Assembly (NCBI RefSeq): GCF_947628055.1
Contig: NZ_CANQYJ010000016.1
Location: 1 to 32,292 of the forward strand
Origin: an uncultured Rikenella sp.
GTDB taxonomy: Bacteria; Bacteroidota; Bacteroidia; Bacteroidales; Rikenellaceae
Reading direction: 5' to 3'
DNA length: 32,292 bases
Of this stretch, positions 23,441-31,419 are shown in pieces; within the stretch, counting starts at the first letter, position 1; every line of letters begins with the position of its first letter. The notes beneath the pieces were generated by a model. The model did not search any database and was not told the DNA's origin. It saw nothing but the letters and a program-made list of their open reading frames with translations. A program made the position numbers and the translations under genes.

Positions 23441-24028
23441 ATGAAATTTGAATTACCTGCCCTGCCTTATCCGGTCAATGCGCTGGAACCGATCATGAGC
23501 GCGCGTACCGTCGAATTCCACTGGGGAAAACACGAGGCGGCCTATATCAATAACCTCAACGGCCTGATCGAGGGCACGCCGCTCGAAAACGATACGCTGG
23601 AGGAGATCGTTCGTCAATCGGACGGGGCGATCTACAACAATGCCGCGCAGGCGTGGAACCATATCTTTTTCTTTTTTCAGCTGGCTCCGAACGGCAAAAA
23701 AGAGCCGGAAGGAGTGCTCCGGGAGGCGATCGACCGCAGTTTCGGTTCGCTGGGGGCGTTCAAGGAGGCTTTCGCCAAAGCGGGGGTGACGCTTTTCGGT
23801 TCGGGCTGGGCGTGGCTGTCGGTCGCGCCGGACGGCTCGCTGGAAATCACGCAGGGGCCGAATGCGCACAATCCTTTAAAAAACGGGTCGATCCCGCTGC
23901 TGACCGCGGATGTGTGGGAACATGCTTATTATCTGGATTACCAGAACCGCCGGCCGGATTTCCTGTCGGGTTTGTGGAATCTGGTGGACTGGAAGGTCAT
24001 CGAGAAACGGTATGAAGATACGCTCTAA
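23441..24028 (+). CDS. sodB: Superoxide dismutase, Fe-type
   Basis: Converts superoxide to oxygen and hydrogen peroxide in the cytoplasm. Predicted metal ligands are His27, His74, Asp157 and His161 (FHWGKH, WNHIFF, DVWEHAYY). Gln70 in NNAAQAWNH marks the iron (or cambialistic) branch. The usual WNHxFYW-type motif here reads WNHIFFFF, with Phe in place of Tyr. It has 195 residues, normal length. It is divergent from the binding lipoprotein gene across a 110-bp gap; the sodB promoter is not clear. A strong terminator follows. Confidence 0.95.
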   Translation: MKFELPALPYPVNALEPIMSARTVEFHWGKHEAAYINNLNGLIEGTPLENDTLEEIVRQSDGAIYNNAAQAWNHIFFFFQLAPNGKKEPEGVLREAIDRSFGSLGAFKEAFAKAGVTLFGSGWAWLSVAPDGSLEITQGPNAHNPLKNGSIPLLTADVWEHAYYLDYQNRRPDFLSGLWNLVDWKVIEKRYEDTL

Positions 24029-24049
24029 AGAGGGTTCTCTGTACGATCG

Positions 24050-24088
24050 CCTCGCGTCCCGTTTTTAAAAACGGGACGCGAGGTTTTC
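24050..24088 (+). terminator. Terminator of sodB
   Basis: Perfect 34-bp palindrome, arms 24050-24066 (CCTCGCGTCCCGTTTTT) and 24067-24083, then TTTT. It lies 22 bp after the sodB stop and could work in both directions. Confidence 0.9.
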
Positions 24089-24249
24089 AGTATCCGCCGC
24101 GAACCGGCCGATTTTGCGTCTGCCTGCCGAACCGCCTCTACCCGCAGCGACTGTGCCTCGTGCTTCCTTGCCCAAGCAGGGGGATGGCAGCTTCACACCC
24201 GCACCGGCGACGATTCCGATGGCGCTGGCCCGGAACTTGAGGCAGGGCC

Positions 24250-24293
24250 GATAAAGCAACAGGTTCCGCCTCTTTTGGAAGGCGGAACCTGTC
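24250..24293 (-). terminator. Terminator of the sigma-factor gene
   Basis: 12-bp stem ACAGGTTCCGCC (24260-24271) / GGCGGAACCTGT (24282-24293) with a 10-nt loop. On the minus strand it is followed by a weak TGCTTTAT tract. It lies 28 bp after the sigma gene stop. Confidence 0.75.
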
Positions 24294-24320
24294 GGTCTAT
24301 GCGTCCGATCCTGCCGGTCA

Positions 24321-24911
24321 TCAAGCGAAAGCGATCTGCTTTTCGTCGATCAGCTTGCGCAGGTTGATCAGCGCATACCGCATCCGGCCCAAAGCCGTGT
24401 TGATACTCACCCCTGTCTGCTGCGCGATCTCTTTGAAGCTGAGGTCGAAATAATGCCTCAGCACCACCACTTCGCGCTGCTCCACCGGCAGGTGGTCGAT
24501 CAGGTTGCGCACATCCTGCTCGATCTGGTCGTGGATCATCTCCTCTTCGATGTTCGGATCGGCTAACTTCTTGTTGTTCAGAATGTCGTATCCGGCATCT
24601 TCGCTGGTGATATGCGCCGGTTTTCTGCCGCCGCGGAAATGGTCTATCACTTGGTTGTGCGCGATGCGCAGCACCCACGAGATGAATTTTCCGTTTTCGG
24701 CATAACGGCCGCTGCGCAGGCTGTTTATGACTTTGATGAATGTTTCCTGAAAGAGGTCGTCGGCGGTCTGCCGGTCTTTGACCAGCATGAGTATATAGTT
24801 GTATACTTTTTTCCGGTGACGCTCGATAAGGACCGTGATCGCAGATTCATCGCCGCCCGCGAATGACTGGAGCAACAACCGGTCGTTGTCGCTTCTGATT
24901 TCTTTGTTCAT
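24321..24911 (-). CDS. RpoE-like sigma-70 family (ECF) sigma factor
   Basis: Alternative sigma factor of 196 residues. Region 2 (about 27-95) shows VYNYILMLVKDRQTADDLFQETF and ISWVLRIAHNQVIDHFR. Region 4 (about 133-187) shows LPVEQREVVVLRHYFDLSFKEIA followed by the helix-turn-helix QQTGVSINTALGRMRYA. No anti-sigma gene (FecR-like or zinc-finger type) lies beside it, so it is unlike the FecI-type sigma factors of polysaccharide loci. The start at 24911 was chosen because MNKEIRSDNDRLL begins region 1 and is preceded by a real Shine-Dalgarno sequence (AAGGAG); the long frame to 25109 is discarded. Promoter and terminator are both visible, so it is a monocistronic unit. Confidence 0.9.
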   Translation of the reverse strand: MNKEIRSDNDRLLLQSFAGGDESAITVLIERHRKKVYNYILMLVKDRQTADDLFQETFIKVINSLRSGRYAENGKFISWVLRIAHNQVIDHFRGGRKPAHITSEDAGYDILNNKKLADPNIEEEMIHDQIEQDVRNLIDHLPVEQREVVVLRHYFDLSFKEIAQQTGVSINTALGRMRYALINLRKLIDEKQIAFA

Positions 24912-24917
24912 TGCGTC

Positions 24918-24925
24918 TACTCCTT
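24918..24925 (-). promoter_or_regulatory. Shine-Dalgarno sequence of the sigma-factor gene
   Basis: On the minus strand AAAGGAGT stands 8 nt before the ATG at 24911. Good Shine-Dalgarno sites are rare in this window, so this one helps fix the start. Confidence 0.7.
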
Positions 24926-24991
24926 TGTTTTTATTGGTTTCGAGTAGATGTAGGTCTATAGGCGGTGATGTTTTAGCGTTAATCGAGCGAT

Positions 24992-25022
24992 GCAAGATAC
25001 TTATTTTTTCGGTTTCTGCAAA
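24992..25022 (-). promoter_or_regulatory. Promoter of the sigma-factor gene
   Basis: On the minus strand, -33 TTTG (25019-25022), a 19-bp spacer and -7 TATCTTGC (24992-24999) give the best-spaced Bacteroidota promoter in the window. The leader is about 80 nt. Confidence 0.72.
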
Positions 25023-25082
25023 GCCGTCCTGTTTTTTAGTCGTAATGGACTTTTCGTTGTTTTGTCGTGCAACAAATATGCC

Positions 25083-25116
25083 AAAAAAGGCGGCAGGACT
25101 TTTTGTCATGCCGCCT
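25083..25116 (-). terminator. Terminator of the nif3-like/zinc-ribbon operon
   Basis: Stem AGGCGGCAGGAC (25088-25099) / GTCATGCCGCCT (25105-25116) with one mismatch and a TTTTT loop. On the minus strand it is followed by TTTTTT. It lies 21 bp past the zinc-ribbon stop. Confidence 0.85.
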
Positions 25117-25136
25117 GAAATGCCGTAATCCGGGTG

Positions 25137-25916
25137 TTATTCGTTGCCGCCGTCCGAGTTCTCGTTGAGCAGGTCGGATACCAAGATCCTGCCGCAATAT
25201 TCGCAGACGATAACTTTTTTGCTCATCCGGATATCCAGCTGCCGCTGCGGCGGAATGCGGTTGAAGCACCCTCCGCACGCATCCCGTTTCACGGTAACGA
25301 CAGCCAATCCATTGCGCACGTTTTTCCGAATCCGGTCGTAGGCAGACAAAAGCCGCTCGTCGATCTTGCCTCGTGCAGTCTCCGCCTGGGCCCGCAAGTC
25401 TGCCAATTCCTTGGCAGTATCCGCCTCGATGTCTGCCAATTCGGCACGTTTGGCCTCCAGGTCGATCTTCCGGTCTTCGAGGGTCTCTTTGGTATCTTCG
25501 ATCTGTTTTTTCTTGTTCTTGATTTCGGCGTTGAATTCTTTGATGCGCTTTTCGGCCAGCTCGATTTCGAGCTTCTGGTATTCGATCTCTTTGGAGAGGG
25601 AGTCGAACTCGCGGTTGTTGTGCACGTCGTCCTGCTGTGCTTCGTATTTCTTGATGAGGCCTTTGGCCTGTTCGATCTCCTCTTTTTTGGTTTTCACCTC
25701 TTTGGCCAGTTCGTCGGCTTGAGCGGAATAGCCCGAGATGCGGGTTTCCAGTCCGCCGATGATGTCTTCGAGATCCTGTACTTCGTAAGGCAGCTCGCCT
25801 TTGATGTGGTTGATGCTGTCCATTTTGGAGTCGATCTGCTGGAGGCCGTAGAGGACGCCGATCTTCTCTTCGGTGGAGAGCTCTTCCTGGGCGGTGGTTT
25901 TGCTTTTGGTTGCCAT
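25137..25916 (-). CDS. Coiled-coil protein with C4-type zinc ribbon
   Basis: 259-residue cytoplasmic protein of the C4-type zinc-ribbon family (zf-RING_7). Residues about 30-200 form a long, highly charged coiled coil (heptad-like Lys/Glu/Leu runs). The C-terminus holds two cysteine pairs, CGGC (C214, C217) and CEYC (C238, C241), which should bind one zinc ion. The linker FNRIPPQRQLDIR between the pairs is typical. The family may bind nucleic acid, but its function is not established. It follows the nif3-like gene by 29 bp, a pairing conserved in Bacteroidota, and shares its terminator. Confidence 0.85.
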   Translation of the reverse strand: MATKSKTTAQEELSTEEKIGVLYGLQQIDSKMDSINHIKGELPYEVQDLEDIIGGLETRISGYSAQADELAKEVKTKKEEIEQAKGLIKKYEAQQDDVHNNREFDSLSKEIEYQKLEIELAEKRIKEFNAEIKNKKKQIEDTKETLEDRKIDLEAKRAELADIEADTAKELADLRAQAETARGKIDERLLSAYDRIRKNVRNGLAVVTVKRDACGGCFNRIPPQRQLDIRMSKKVIVCEYCGRILVSDLLNENSDGGNE

Positions 25917-25945
25917 GTATGTGTATCGCTTGGTATAATTTGCTT

Positions 25946-27067
25946 TTATCGTGTCCGGAGCAGGTAGCCGACGGGGTTGGAGGGCATGGCCGCCCGGCGA
26001 ACTGCAAAATTAGGCATTTTTTTCGAGATGAGTTTATAAAAAACATCCAGTAGTTGTTGCTCGGTCTCGAAATGGCCGCCGTCGACCAGGGTAATGACGC
26101 CCGTTCCGCGCTGGAAGTCGTGGTATTTGAGGTCGGCGGTGAGGTAGACTTGCGCTCCGGAAGCAATAGCCGCCGGTATGAATTCTGCGCCGCTGCCGCC
26201 GCACAAGGCCACCCGCCGCACCGTTTCGGTCGCTATCTCGCTGTGCCGCAGGTAAGGCATGTTCAAGGTTCGGGCGATGTGTTGCAAAAATTCTGCGGCG
26301 GGCACTGCCTGCGGCAGATTTCCCACGCAGCCCAACCCGACGCCGCGATGGGGCAGTTCCAAAGGGATGATGTCGTAGGCGGGTTCTTCGTAAGGGTGTA
26401 CTTTTTTTAACGTATCGACGATGTGTCCCGCTAAATGTCTGGGTACGACGGTTTCGGTCCGAATTTCGGGTTCCCGGTGCAATTCCCCGATCTGGCCCGC
26501 GAATGGTCGGCAGGTATCGGAAGCCGCCCGGAATGTGCCGAAACCTTCATTATTGTAGCTGCACGAATCGTATTTTCCGATATGACCGGCTCCGGCTTCG
26601 AGTATGGCGCTCCGCACGCGTTCGGCTTCTGCCGAAGGGGTATAAAAGACGAGTTTGACGAGGTCGTTGTCTCGGGGAATCAGCACTTCTATGTCGGTCA
26701 GTCCCAGCATTTCGGCCAGCTGGAAGTTCACGCCGCCTGGCGCGGAGTCCATGTTGGTATGGGCGGAGTAGATCGCAATGCCGTTGCGTATGGCTTCGGC
26801 CACGATGCGCTCTTGCGGCGTAGAAGCGGTAATCTGTTTCAGCCCTTTGAACAGAAGCGGGTGGTGGCTGACGATGAGGTTGTAGCCTTCCCGCGCGGCT
26901 TCGCTTACGACGGCTTCGGTGACGTCTAATGTCAGCAAGGCTCCGGTGCATTCGGTGGTCTTCGGGTCGGCCGGGCATATTTGCCAGCCGGCGTTGTCCC
27001 AGTTTTCCTGCCACGCGCACGGCGCGGCGGCTTCGATGGGGGCGATGATGTCATGGAGGGTGGGCAT
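25946..27067 (-). CDS. Nif3-like dinuclear metal-center protein
   Basis: Member of the Nif3/YbgI/YqfO family, which holds two metal ions; the biochemical role is uncertain (often annotated as GTP cyclohydrolase 1 type 2). Metal-binding residues are visible as SHHPLLF (H68, H69), AHTNMD (H103, D107) and GGHFETE (H332, E336). The middle segment (about 125-240, with GHIGKYDSCSYNNEGFG) is the PII/CutA-like insert of the long YqfO form, consistent with 373 residues. It leads an operon with the zinc-ribbon gene. A possible promoter box TATCTTTG lies at 27312-27319, some 245 bp upstream, leaving a long leader that crosses repeats R4 and R5. Confidence 0.9.
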   Translation of the reverse strand: MPTLHDIIAPIEAAAPCAWQENWDNAGWQICPADPKTTECTGALLTLDVTEAVVSEAAREGYNLIVSHHPLLFKGLKQITASTPQERIVAEAIRNGIAIYSAHTNMDSAPGGVNFQLAEMLGLTDIEVLIPRDNDLVKLVFYTPSAEAERVRSAILEAGAGHIGKYDSCSYNNEGFGTFRAASDTCRPFAGQIGELHREPEIRTETVVPRHLAGHIVDTLKKVHPYEEPAYDIIPLELPHRGVGLGCVGNLPQAVPAAEFLQHIARTLNMPYLRHSEIATETVRRVALCGGSGAEFIPAAIASGAQVYLTADLKYHDFQRGTGVITLVDGGHFETEQQLLDVFYKLISKKMPNFAVRRAAMPSNPVGYLLRTR

Positions 27068-27095
27068 GTTTTATCTGAATGTGGTTTTGGGTGTG

Positions 27096-27127
27096 GTTTT
27101 ATCGGATTATAGTTTTATCGGGTTATG
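27096..27127 (+). repeat. 16-bp imperfect tandem repeat
   Basis: GTTTTATCGGATTATA is followed directly by GTTTTATCGGGTTATG (14 of 16 identical). It is in the leader region upstream of the nif3-like gene. Confidence 0.6.
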
Positions 27128-27193
27128 GCGGCTGTCTGCAGCAGGTGTCCCGTGCGGCAGTGGAGCTGTTCTTTTTGTGGACAACCGACGCCG

Positions 27194-27240
27194 CCCAATA
27201 CCGCTCGGCACGCGAGTCGGGCTGGAACTACTCTCAACGG
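27194..27240 (-). repeat. R5 repeat, copy 5
   Basis: On the minus strand GAGTAGTTCCAGCCCGACTC, then GCGTGCCGAGCGG, matches the R5 core closely. It lies upstream of the nif3-like gene and downstream of the glycosyltransferase. Confidence 0.58.
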
Positions 27241-27275
27241 CCCTGCTGGCTCCGACCCGTGTGAAAGCTGTTTGT

Positions 27276-27300
27276 GAAAACCGTACAATAAAAAGTTCTG
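27276..27300 (+). repeat. R4 repeat, short copy 3
   Basis: GAAAACCGTACAATAAAAAG matches the 5' block of R4 copy 2 (CGTACAATAAAAAGTCC) and copy 1. Nothing of the later R4 blocks is seen. Confidence 0.45.
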
Positions 27301-27311
27301 TGTATGGAGGT

Positions 27312-27319
27312 CAAAGATA
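27312..27319 (-). promoter_or_regulatory. -7 box upstream of the nif3-like operon
   Basis: CAAAGATA on the plus strand reads TATCTTTG on the minus strand, a full TAnnTTTG match. It is the only consensus box between the glycosyltransferase stop and the nif3-like start. Confidence 0.45.
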
Positions 27320-27356
27320 TTTCCAGGCACATTCCGGCCGATATTCCGCCGCCTAC

Positions 27357-28382
27357 CTATTCCTCCCTCTTTCGCCGGATCCGCAGGAACAGCCCGTAAA
27401 GCCAGAGCAGCACCCGCAGATAGACTTTCGCATGGAACAGCCCGTAGCGCAACGCCCGCGCAACCAATCGGCTCAGCGGCTGCAATTCCGAAAAATCCGC
27501 CTCCATGTGCGGCACCCCCGTTTCCCACAACGCCGCCATCCACTGCCGTCGGTACGCCCCCCCGAACGGCCCCATATACAGATTCTTCATCCCGTACACC
27601 GCATTGAAAACCGCCCGATGCTCCACATTCGTGTCGCGCGGCATGGCAGCGAGCTGTCGGACGATATAAAGCAGCGAATCCAGCTTCACCTCAGTCATCG
27701 CACTCCGCATGATCGAACCTTCGCGAAAATTACGCCGGTAAGTCATCGGCCTCAGTGTCGCGATCCGCTCCACCACGCCGTATGCCTGCATGCACCACAG
27801 CACGTCTTCGTAGATCAGCCCGTCGTGGAATGCCAATCCGTTGTCCCGAATAAAGTCAGTCCGAATCAATTTGTTATGGGCATTGGTGAAATTGAGCCGA
27901 TCGAAATTCCGCACCACAGCCGTCCGATCCGTATAAATCGGACAGGCCGGATCAAAATACGACGTCTCTTCCTTCACCTCCCCCGTCGGCAACACTCGCC
28001 GATAATTCCCCTGTACCCAGTCCGGATAATCCGCGCATGCCGCCGCCTGCGCCAGATTCGCCAGAGCCCGCGGTTCCAGGGAGTCGTCCCCGTCTATGTA
28101 GAAAATATAGTCCCCCGTCGCCACCGCCGTCCCCGTATTTCTGGCCGCCGCCAAGCCTCTATTATGGATGTGGCTCACGATATGGAAATCCACCCCGCAA
28201 GCCTTGGCGGCCGGAGCCAGCGACTCCACGATCTTCATCGACCCATCCGTGCCGCAGTCGTCCACCACGATACACTCCAGTACATTCTCCGCAGAGTCCG
28301 CCCCCTGCTCGAACACCGACCTCAGACACCCCTCGATCCACGGGGCTACGTTATAAACCGGTATGACGATACTGATTTTCAT
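27357..28382 (-). CDS. Family 2 glycosyltransferase
   Basis: GT-A fold enzyme that transfers a sugar from a nucleotide-sugar donor to a glycan or lipid acceptor. The N-terminus MKISIVIPVYNVAPWIEGCLRS and the motifs IVVDDCGTDGS (38-48), NRGLAAARNTG and YIDGDD (metal-binding DxD region, 95-100) are classic. The C-terminal part shows KLIRTDFI and GLIYEDVLWCMQ. The tail (about 315-335) is hydrophobic and ends in a basic cluster, suggesting membrane association. It follows the DUF721 gene by 24 bp, last in the pdxJ cluster. No other glycan genes are adjacent, so its product (LPS, capsule or glycoprotein) is unknown. Confidence 0.92.
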   Translation of the reverse strand: MKISIVIPVYNVAPWIEGCLRSVFEQGADSAENVLECIVVDDCGTDGSMKIVESLAPAAKACGVDFHIVSHIHNRGLAAARNTGTAVATGDYIFYIDGDDSLEPRALANLAQAAACADYPDWVQGNYRRVLPTGEVKEETSYFDPACPIYTDRTAVVRNFDRLNFTNAHNKLIRTDFIRDNGLAFHDGLIYEDVLWCMQAYGVVERIATLRPMTYRRNFREGSIMRSAMTEVKLDSLLYIVRQLAAMPRDTNVEHRAVFNAVYGMKNLYMGPFGGAYRRQWMAALWETGVPHMEADFSELQPLSRLVARALRYGLFHAKVYLRVLLWLYGLFLRIRRKREE

Positions 28383-28406
28383 TCCATTTTCATATTATCC
28401 ATACTG

Positions 28407-28697
28407 TCAGCGCACGACGATGCTCCGCACCGTTTTGGCCCCGATCCGGGCATTGAGCTGCTCTGCAAGCTGTTTGCGGCGCATAAAAATCTCGGCTCTG
28501 ACCGCCGACGACGAGAAACTGACATACAATACCCCCCCGCGGATATACACGTCTTCCGTGCAGCGGGCCACATACTCGCCGACCACCTCGGCCCACAGCT
28601 CCACCGCCCGTCCCTCCATGGACGCCGGCCCCAAGGCGCGTTCCTTGAAAAATTCGTCGAGCAGTTCGCCCACGCTCATCGGTTCTGTACGTCGCAT
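28407..28697 (-). CDS. DUF721 family protein
   Basis: Small conserved protein of unknown function (DciA-related superfamily). The start MRRTEPMSVGELLDEFF at 28697 gives 96 residues, the usual length in Bacteroidota; the frame can be extended to 28757 but without family similarity. Visible family features are MSVGELLDEFFKERALG, a Trp in the ELWAEVVGEYVA segment, and VLYVSFSSSAVRAEIFMRRKQLAEQLN. DciA-type proteins load the replicative helicase in many bacteria lacking DnaC; whether this member does so is inference. It lies between cca and the glycosyltransferase. Confidence 0.85.
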   Translation of the reverse strand: MRRTEPMSVGELLDEFFKERALGPASMEGRAVELWAEVVGEYVARCTEDVYIRGGVLYVSFSSSAVRAEIFMRRKQLAEQLNARIGAKTVRSIVVR

Positions 28698-28804
28698 ATC
28701 GGTTCTGTTGCGAGTGATCCGTCCGTTCCTGGCCATCGGTGCGCCGCCCCGCCCCAAATGCCTGCAAGCGGGGCAACCCGAGGCGGGAACACAACCGCAC
28801 TCCG

Positions 28805-30229
28805 TTAAGAAATCTTGACCAGCCCCTCTGCCGCGGCCAGTCTCTCCATCAAAGCGTATGCCGCCTCGTATTCATTCGGAATCTCGCCGTCGAGGATCGC
28901 ATTTTTGATCTGCTCCTTGATCGTCCCCACCATCCGGCACGGCGGAATGCCATAAGTCTCCATAATGATTTCTCCCGTGATCGGCGGCTGGAAGTTGCGG
29001 ATATGGTCTTTCTCCTCGATCTCCCGCATCTTGCGCCGCACCAACGCGAAATTCGACAGGTAGCGCCGCACTTTCGCATCGTTCCCCGAGGTAATGTCCG
29101 CCTCGCACAAGGTCATCAAGTCCTCCACATCGTCTCCCGCCTCGAAAAGCAGCCGCCGCACGGCCGAATCGGTCACCTCGTCCTCCGAAAGGATGATGGG
29201 CCGCAGATGCAGGAAAACCAATTTCTGAACGTATTTCATCCGTTCGTCCATCGGCAGTTTCTGGTCGCGGAAAATGCCGGGTATCATTCTGGAGCCGACC
29301 ACTTCGTGTCCGTGAAACGTCCAGCCCACCCGGTCGTCCCACGCCTTGGTCCGCGGCTTGCCGATGTCGTGCAGCAGCGCTGCCCACCGCAGCCACAGGT
29401 TGTCGGTGTTCGGAACGATATTGTCCAGCACTTTCAAGGTATGGATGAAGTTGTCCTTGTGTCCCCGCCCGTGCACGGTATCCACGCCTTTGAGCCGGGT
29501 GAGCTGCGGGAAGATCGGTTCCAGCAGCCCGCTCTCGTCGAACAGCCGCCATCCTTTCGACGGCCGCGGCGATCGCATGATTTTCTCGACTTCGGTCGCA
29601 ATCCGCTCTTTCGATATGATTTTGATCCGATCCCGATTGCGACGGATCGCGGCGAAAGTCTCCGGTTCGATCCGGAAGTCGAGCTGCGCGGCGAACCGGA
29701 CGGCCCTCACCATCCGCAGCGGGTCGTCCGAGAAGGTGGTATCCGGATCGAGCGGCGTGCGGATCAGCTGCGCTTCCATATCTTCCATCCCTTCAAACGG
29801 ATCGACCAGTTCTCCGAAATGATCGGCGTTCAGTCCGAAGGCCATGGCGTTGATCGTAAAATCGCGCCGCCGCTGGTCGTCTTCCATCGTGCCGTCTTCG
29901 ACGATGGGTTTCCGCGAGTCTGCCCGGTAAGATTCCCGCCGTGCCCCGACGAATTCGACTTCCCATGCCCCCACGCGCAGCATGGCGGTGCCGAAGTTCC
30001 GGAAAACGCTGACTTTGCTGCCCACTTCGCGCCCCAATTCTTCTGCTACGGCGATCCCGCCTCCCGTCCCGCCGCCCACGATAACCACGTCGATGTCGGT
30101 ACATGGCCGCAGCAGAAAGGTGTCGCGCACATAGCCGCCGATCACGTATGCCCGCACCCCCCGGCGGTCGGCGATGGCGCCGATCCGGCGGAAAAGCGGA
30201 TCGTTCAATGCCCGGTTATTTCCCTCCAT
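28805..30229 (-). CDS. cca: CCA tRNA nucleotidyltransferase/poly(A) polymerase-type protein with HD domain
   Basis: Adds or repairs the 3' CCA end of tRNAs using CTP and ATP. The nucleotidyltransferase head has GGYVRD (31-36) and the metal-binding DID (45-47), then [14 protein letters not shown] and [16 protein letters not shown]. An HD hydrolase-type domain follows, with [17 protein letters not shown] (about 253-269) and LLHDIGK (HD at 287-288). The 474-residue length matches the HD-containing Bacteroidota form. The start codon at 30229 overlaps the 3' end of pdxJ by 14 nt, supporting co-transcription. Head sequence alone does not separate full CCA-adding from A-adding activity. Confidence 0.9.
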   Translation of the reverse strand: MEGNNRALNDPLFRRIGAIADRRGVRAYVIGGYVRDTFLLRPCTDIDVVIVGGGTGGGIAVAEELGREVGSKVSVFRNFGTAMLRVGAWEVEFVGARRESYRADSRKPIVEDGTMEDDQRRRDFTINAMAFGLNADHFGELVDPFEGMEDMEAQLIRTPLDPDTTFSDDPLRMVRAVRFAAQLDFRIEPETFAAIRRNRDRIKIISKERIATEVEKIMRSPRPSKGWRLFDESGLLEPIFPQLTRLKGVDTVHGRGHKDNFIHTLKVLDNIVPNTDNLWLRWAALLHDIGKPRTKAWDDRVGWTFHGHEVVGSRMIPGIFRDQKLPMDERMKYVQKLVFLHLRPIILSEDEVTDSAVRRLLFEAGDDVEDLMTLCEADITSGNDAKVRRYLSNFALVRRKMREIEEKDHIRNFQPPITGEIIMETYGIPPCRMVGTIKEQIKNAILDGEIPNEYEAAYALMERLAAAEGLVKIS

Positions 30230-30950
30230 GGGCTGCGTTTTGGAGTTTCTGCAAGTAGAGCCGGACGGTGTTTTCGAGCCCCAGATACAGTGCCTCTGAA
30301 ATCAAGGCGTGTCCGATCGAGACTTCGAGCAGACCGGGGATGCGGGCGGCGAAGTATTCGATGTTTTCGAGGCTCAGGTCGTGTCCGGCATTCACGCCGA
30401 GGCCGCACTCTCCGGCGGTCTTGGCGGCTGCGATAAACGGAGCGATGGCGGCTTCGCGGTTCCCGGAATAGCCGGTGGCATAGGCTTCGGTATAGAGTTC
30501 CACCCGGTCGGTGCCGGTCGCCACGGCGGCTTCGACCATCCGCGGGTCGGCGTCCACGAAGATGGATACGCGGATATGATTGGCTTTGAATTGGGCTACG
30601 ATGTCTCTGAGCATGTCCCGGTGGGTAACGGTGTCCCATCCGGCGTTGGAGGTGATGGCGTCGGGGCCGTCGGGCACGAGGGTCACTTGCGCCGGCCGAA
30701 CTTCGTTGACGAGCTGAATGAAGCGTTCGCCGGGGTAGCCTTCGATGTTGAATTCGGTGGTGAGTATGGGGCTCAGTGCGCGCACGTCGGAGTACCGTAT
30801 GTGCCGCTCGTCGGGACGGGGATGTACGGTGATTCCCTGTCCGCCGAACCGCTCGATGTTCTGCGCGGCCTGAAGCAGGTCGGGCATGTTCCCGCCTCGC
30901 GAGTTGCGCAGGGTGGCGATCTTATTGATATTTACACTTAACTTGGTCAT
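30216..30950 (-). CDS. pdxJ: Pyridoxine 5'-phosphate synthase
   Basis: Condenses 1-deoxy-xylulose 5-phosphate and 3-amino-2-oxopropyl phosphate to pyridoxine 5'-phosphate in the DXP-dependent vitamin B6 pathway. The N-terminus [18 protein letters not shown], the active-site loop [13 protein letters not shown] (H43, R45, H50), TEFNIEG (E67/E71), [19 protein letters not shown] and [14 protein letters not shown] are all present. At 244 residues it is standard length. It is the first gene of a minus-strand cluster pdxJ-cca-DUF721-glycosyltransferase. The divergent partner is nadK, and the gap between them is almost entirely R1 copy D. Confidence 0.95.
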   Translation of the reverse strand: MTKLSVNINKIATLRNSRGGNMPDLLQAAQNIERFGGQGITVHPRPDERHIRYSDVRALSPILTTEFNIEGYPGERFIQLVNEVRPAQVTLVPDGPDAITSNAGWDTVTHRDMLRDIVAQFKANHIRVSIFVDADPRMVEAAVATGTDRVELYTEAYATGYSGNREAAIAPFIAAAKTAGECGLGVNAGHDLSLENIEYFAARIPGLLEVSIGHALISEALYLGLENTVRLYLQKLQNAAHGGK

Positions 30951-30973
30951 ATTTTTTCCCTATTTTTGCTCTA

Positions 30974-31388
30974 TCTTTAATCGTTCGTTTATTCACTGCC
31001 CTATGTTTGAGGGTACTGTTCTCTTTAACTGCGCTTCGCTTGTTTTCCTCCTCGCCGCTCGGCAAAGCGTGCAAGCCCGCTCTGCTCTCGCTGGCAGCGT
31101 CGGTTGTGAACAAAGAGAACCAGAAAAACTTTTTGAGATGCTTGCGCATCTCTTGAGCCTGCCGGATGATACCCTTGTCTTTGATCTTTTTGGGGTGTGA
31201 GCAATAGCGGGCACTTAGGTAAATAACACTTTATGCCCGCTATTGCCACGCCCCAAAGAAAGTTCAATGCAAGAGGACTGCGGAGCCTAAGGAGTAGCGC
31301 AGCTATCTGAAAGTTTCTTTGGTTCTTTCTTTTCAAAGAAAGAACAGTCACTCACAGTAGGGTAAAGATTAAACGAACGGTTTAAAGA
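30974..31388 (+). repeat. R1 multi-hairpin repeat, copy D (with insert)
   Basis: Same orientation as copy A. The terminal inverted repeats are of a second type, about TCTTTAANCGTTCGTTTA (30974-30991; 31370-31388 reversed, with one extra base). The right hairpin is at 31322-31345. The left hairpin, GTTCTCTTT (31018-31026) / AAAGAGAAC (31112-31120), is split by about 79 extra bases in its loop. The central palindrome (arms 31192-31212 and 31235-31254, 22-nt loop) is of the CAATAGCGGGC subtype, and its arms are identical to those of copy C. The copy fills most of the divergent pdxJ-nadK gap, with inward-facing TATCTTT-type boxes at both ends. Confidence 0.87.
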
Positions 31389-31390
31389 GA

Positions 31391-31398
31391 CAAAGATA
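31391..31398 (-). promoter_or_regulatory. Minus-strand -7 box reading into R1 copy D and pdxJ
   Basis: CAAAGATA on the plus strand reads TATCTTTG on the minus strand, a full TAnnTTTG match at the nadK end of the gap. If used for pdxJ, the transcript would carry the whole R1 copy as a leader of about 430 nt. No -33 TTTG at the ideal distance. Confidence 0.4.
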
Positions 31399-31419
31399 GC
31401 AAAATTTGAACCACCGATT

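Noticed and set aside
24065-24259. 64-codon reverse frame between the sodB and sigma-factor terminators
   Set aside because: It includes the sodB terminator palindrome and ends in low-complexity sequence; no support as a gene.
26919-28808. 629-codon plus-strand frame across the nif3-like start, glycosyltransferase and DUF721 genes
   Set aside because: Antisense shadow across several minus-strand genes; no recognisable motifs.
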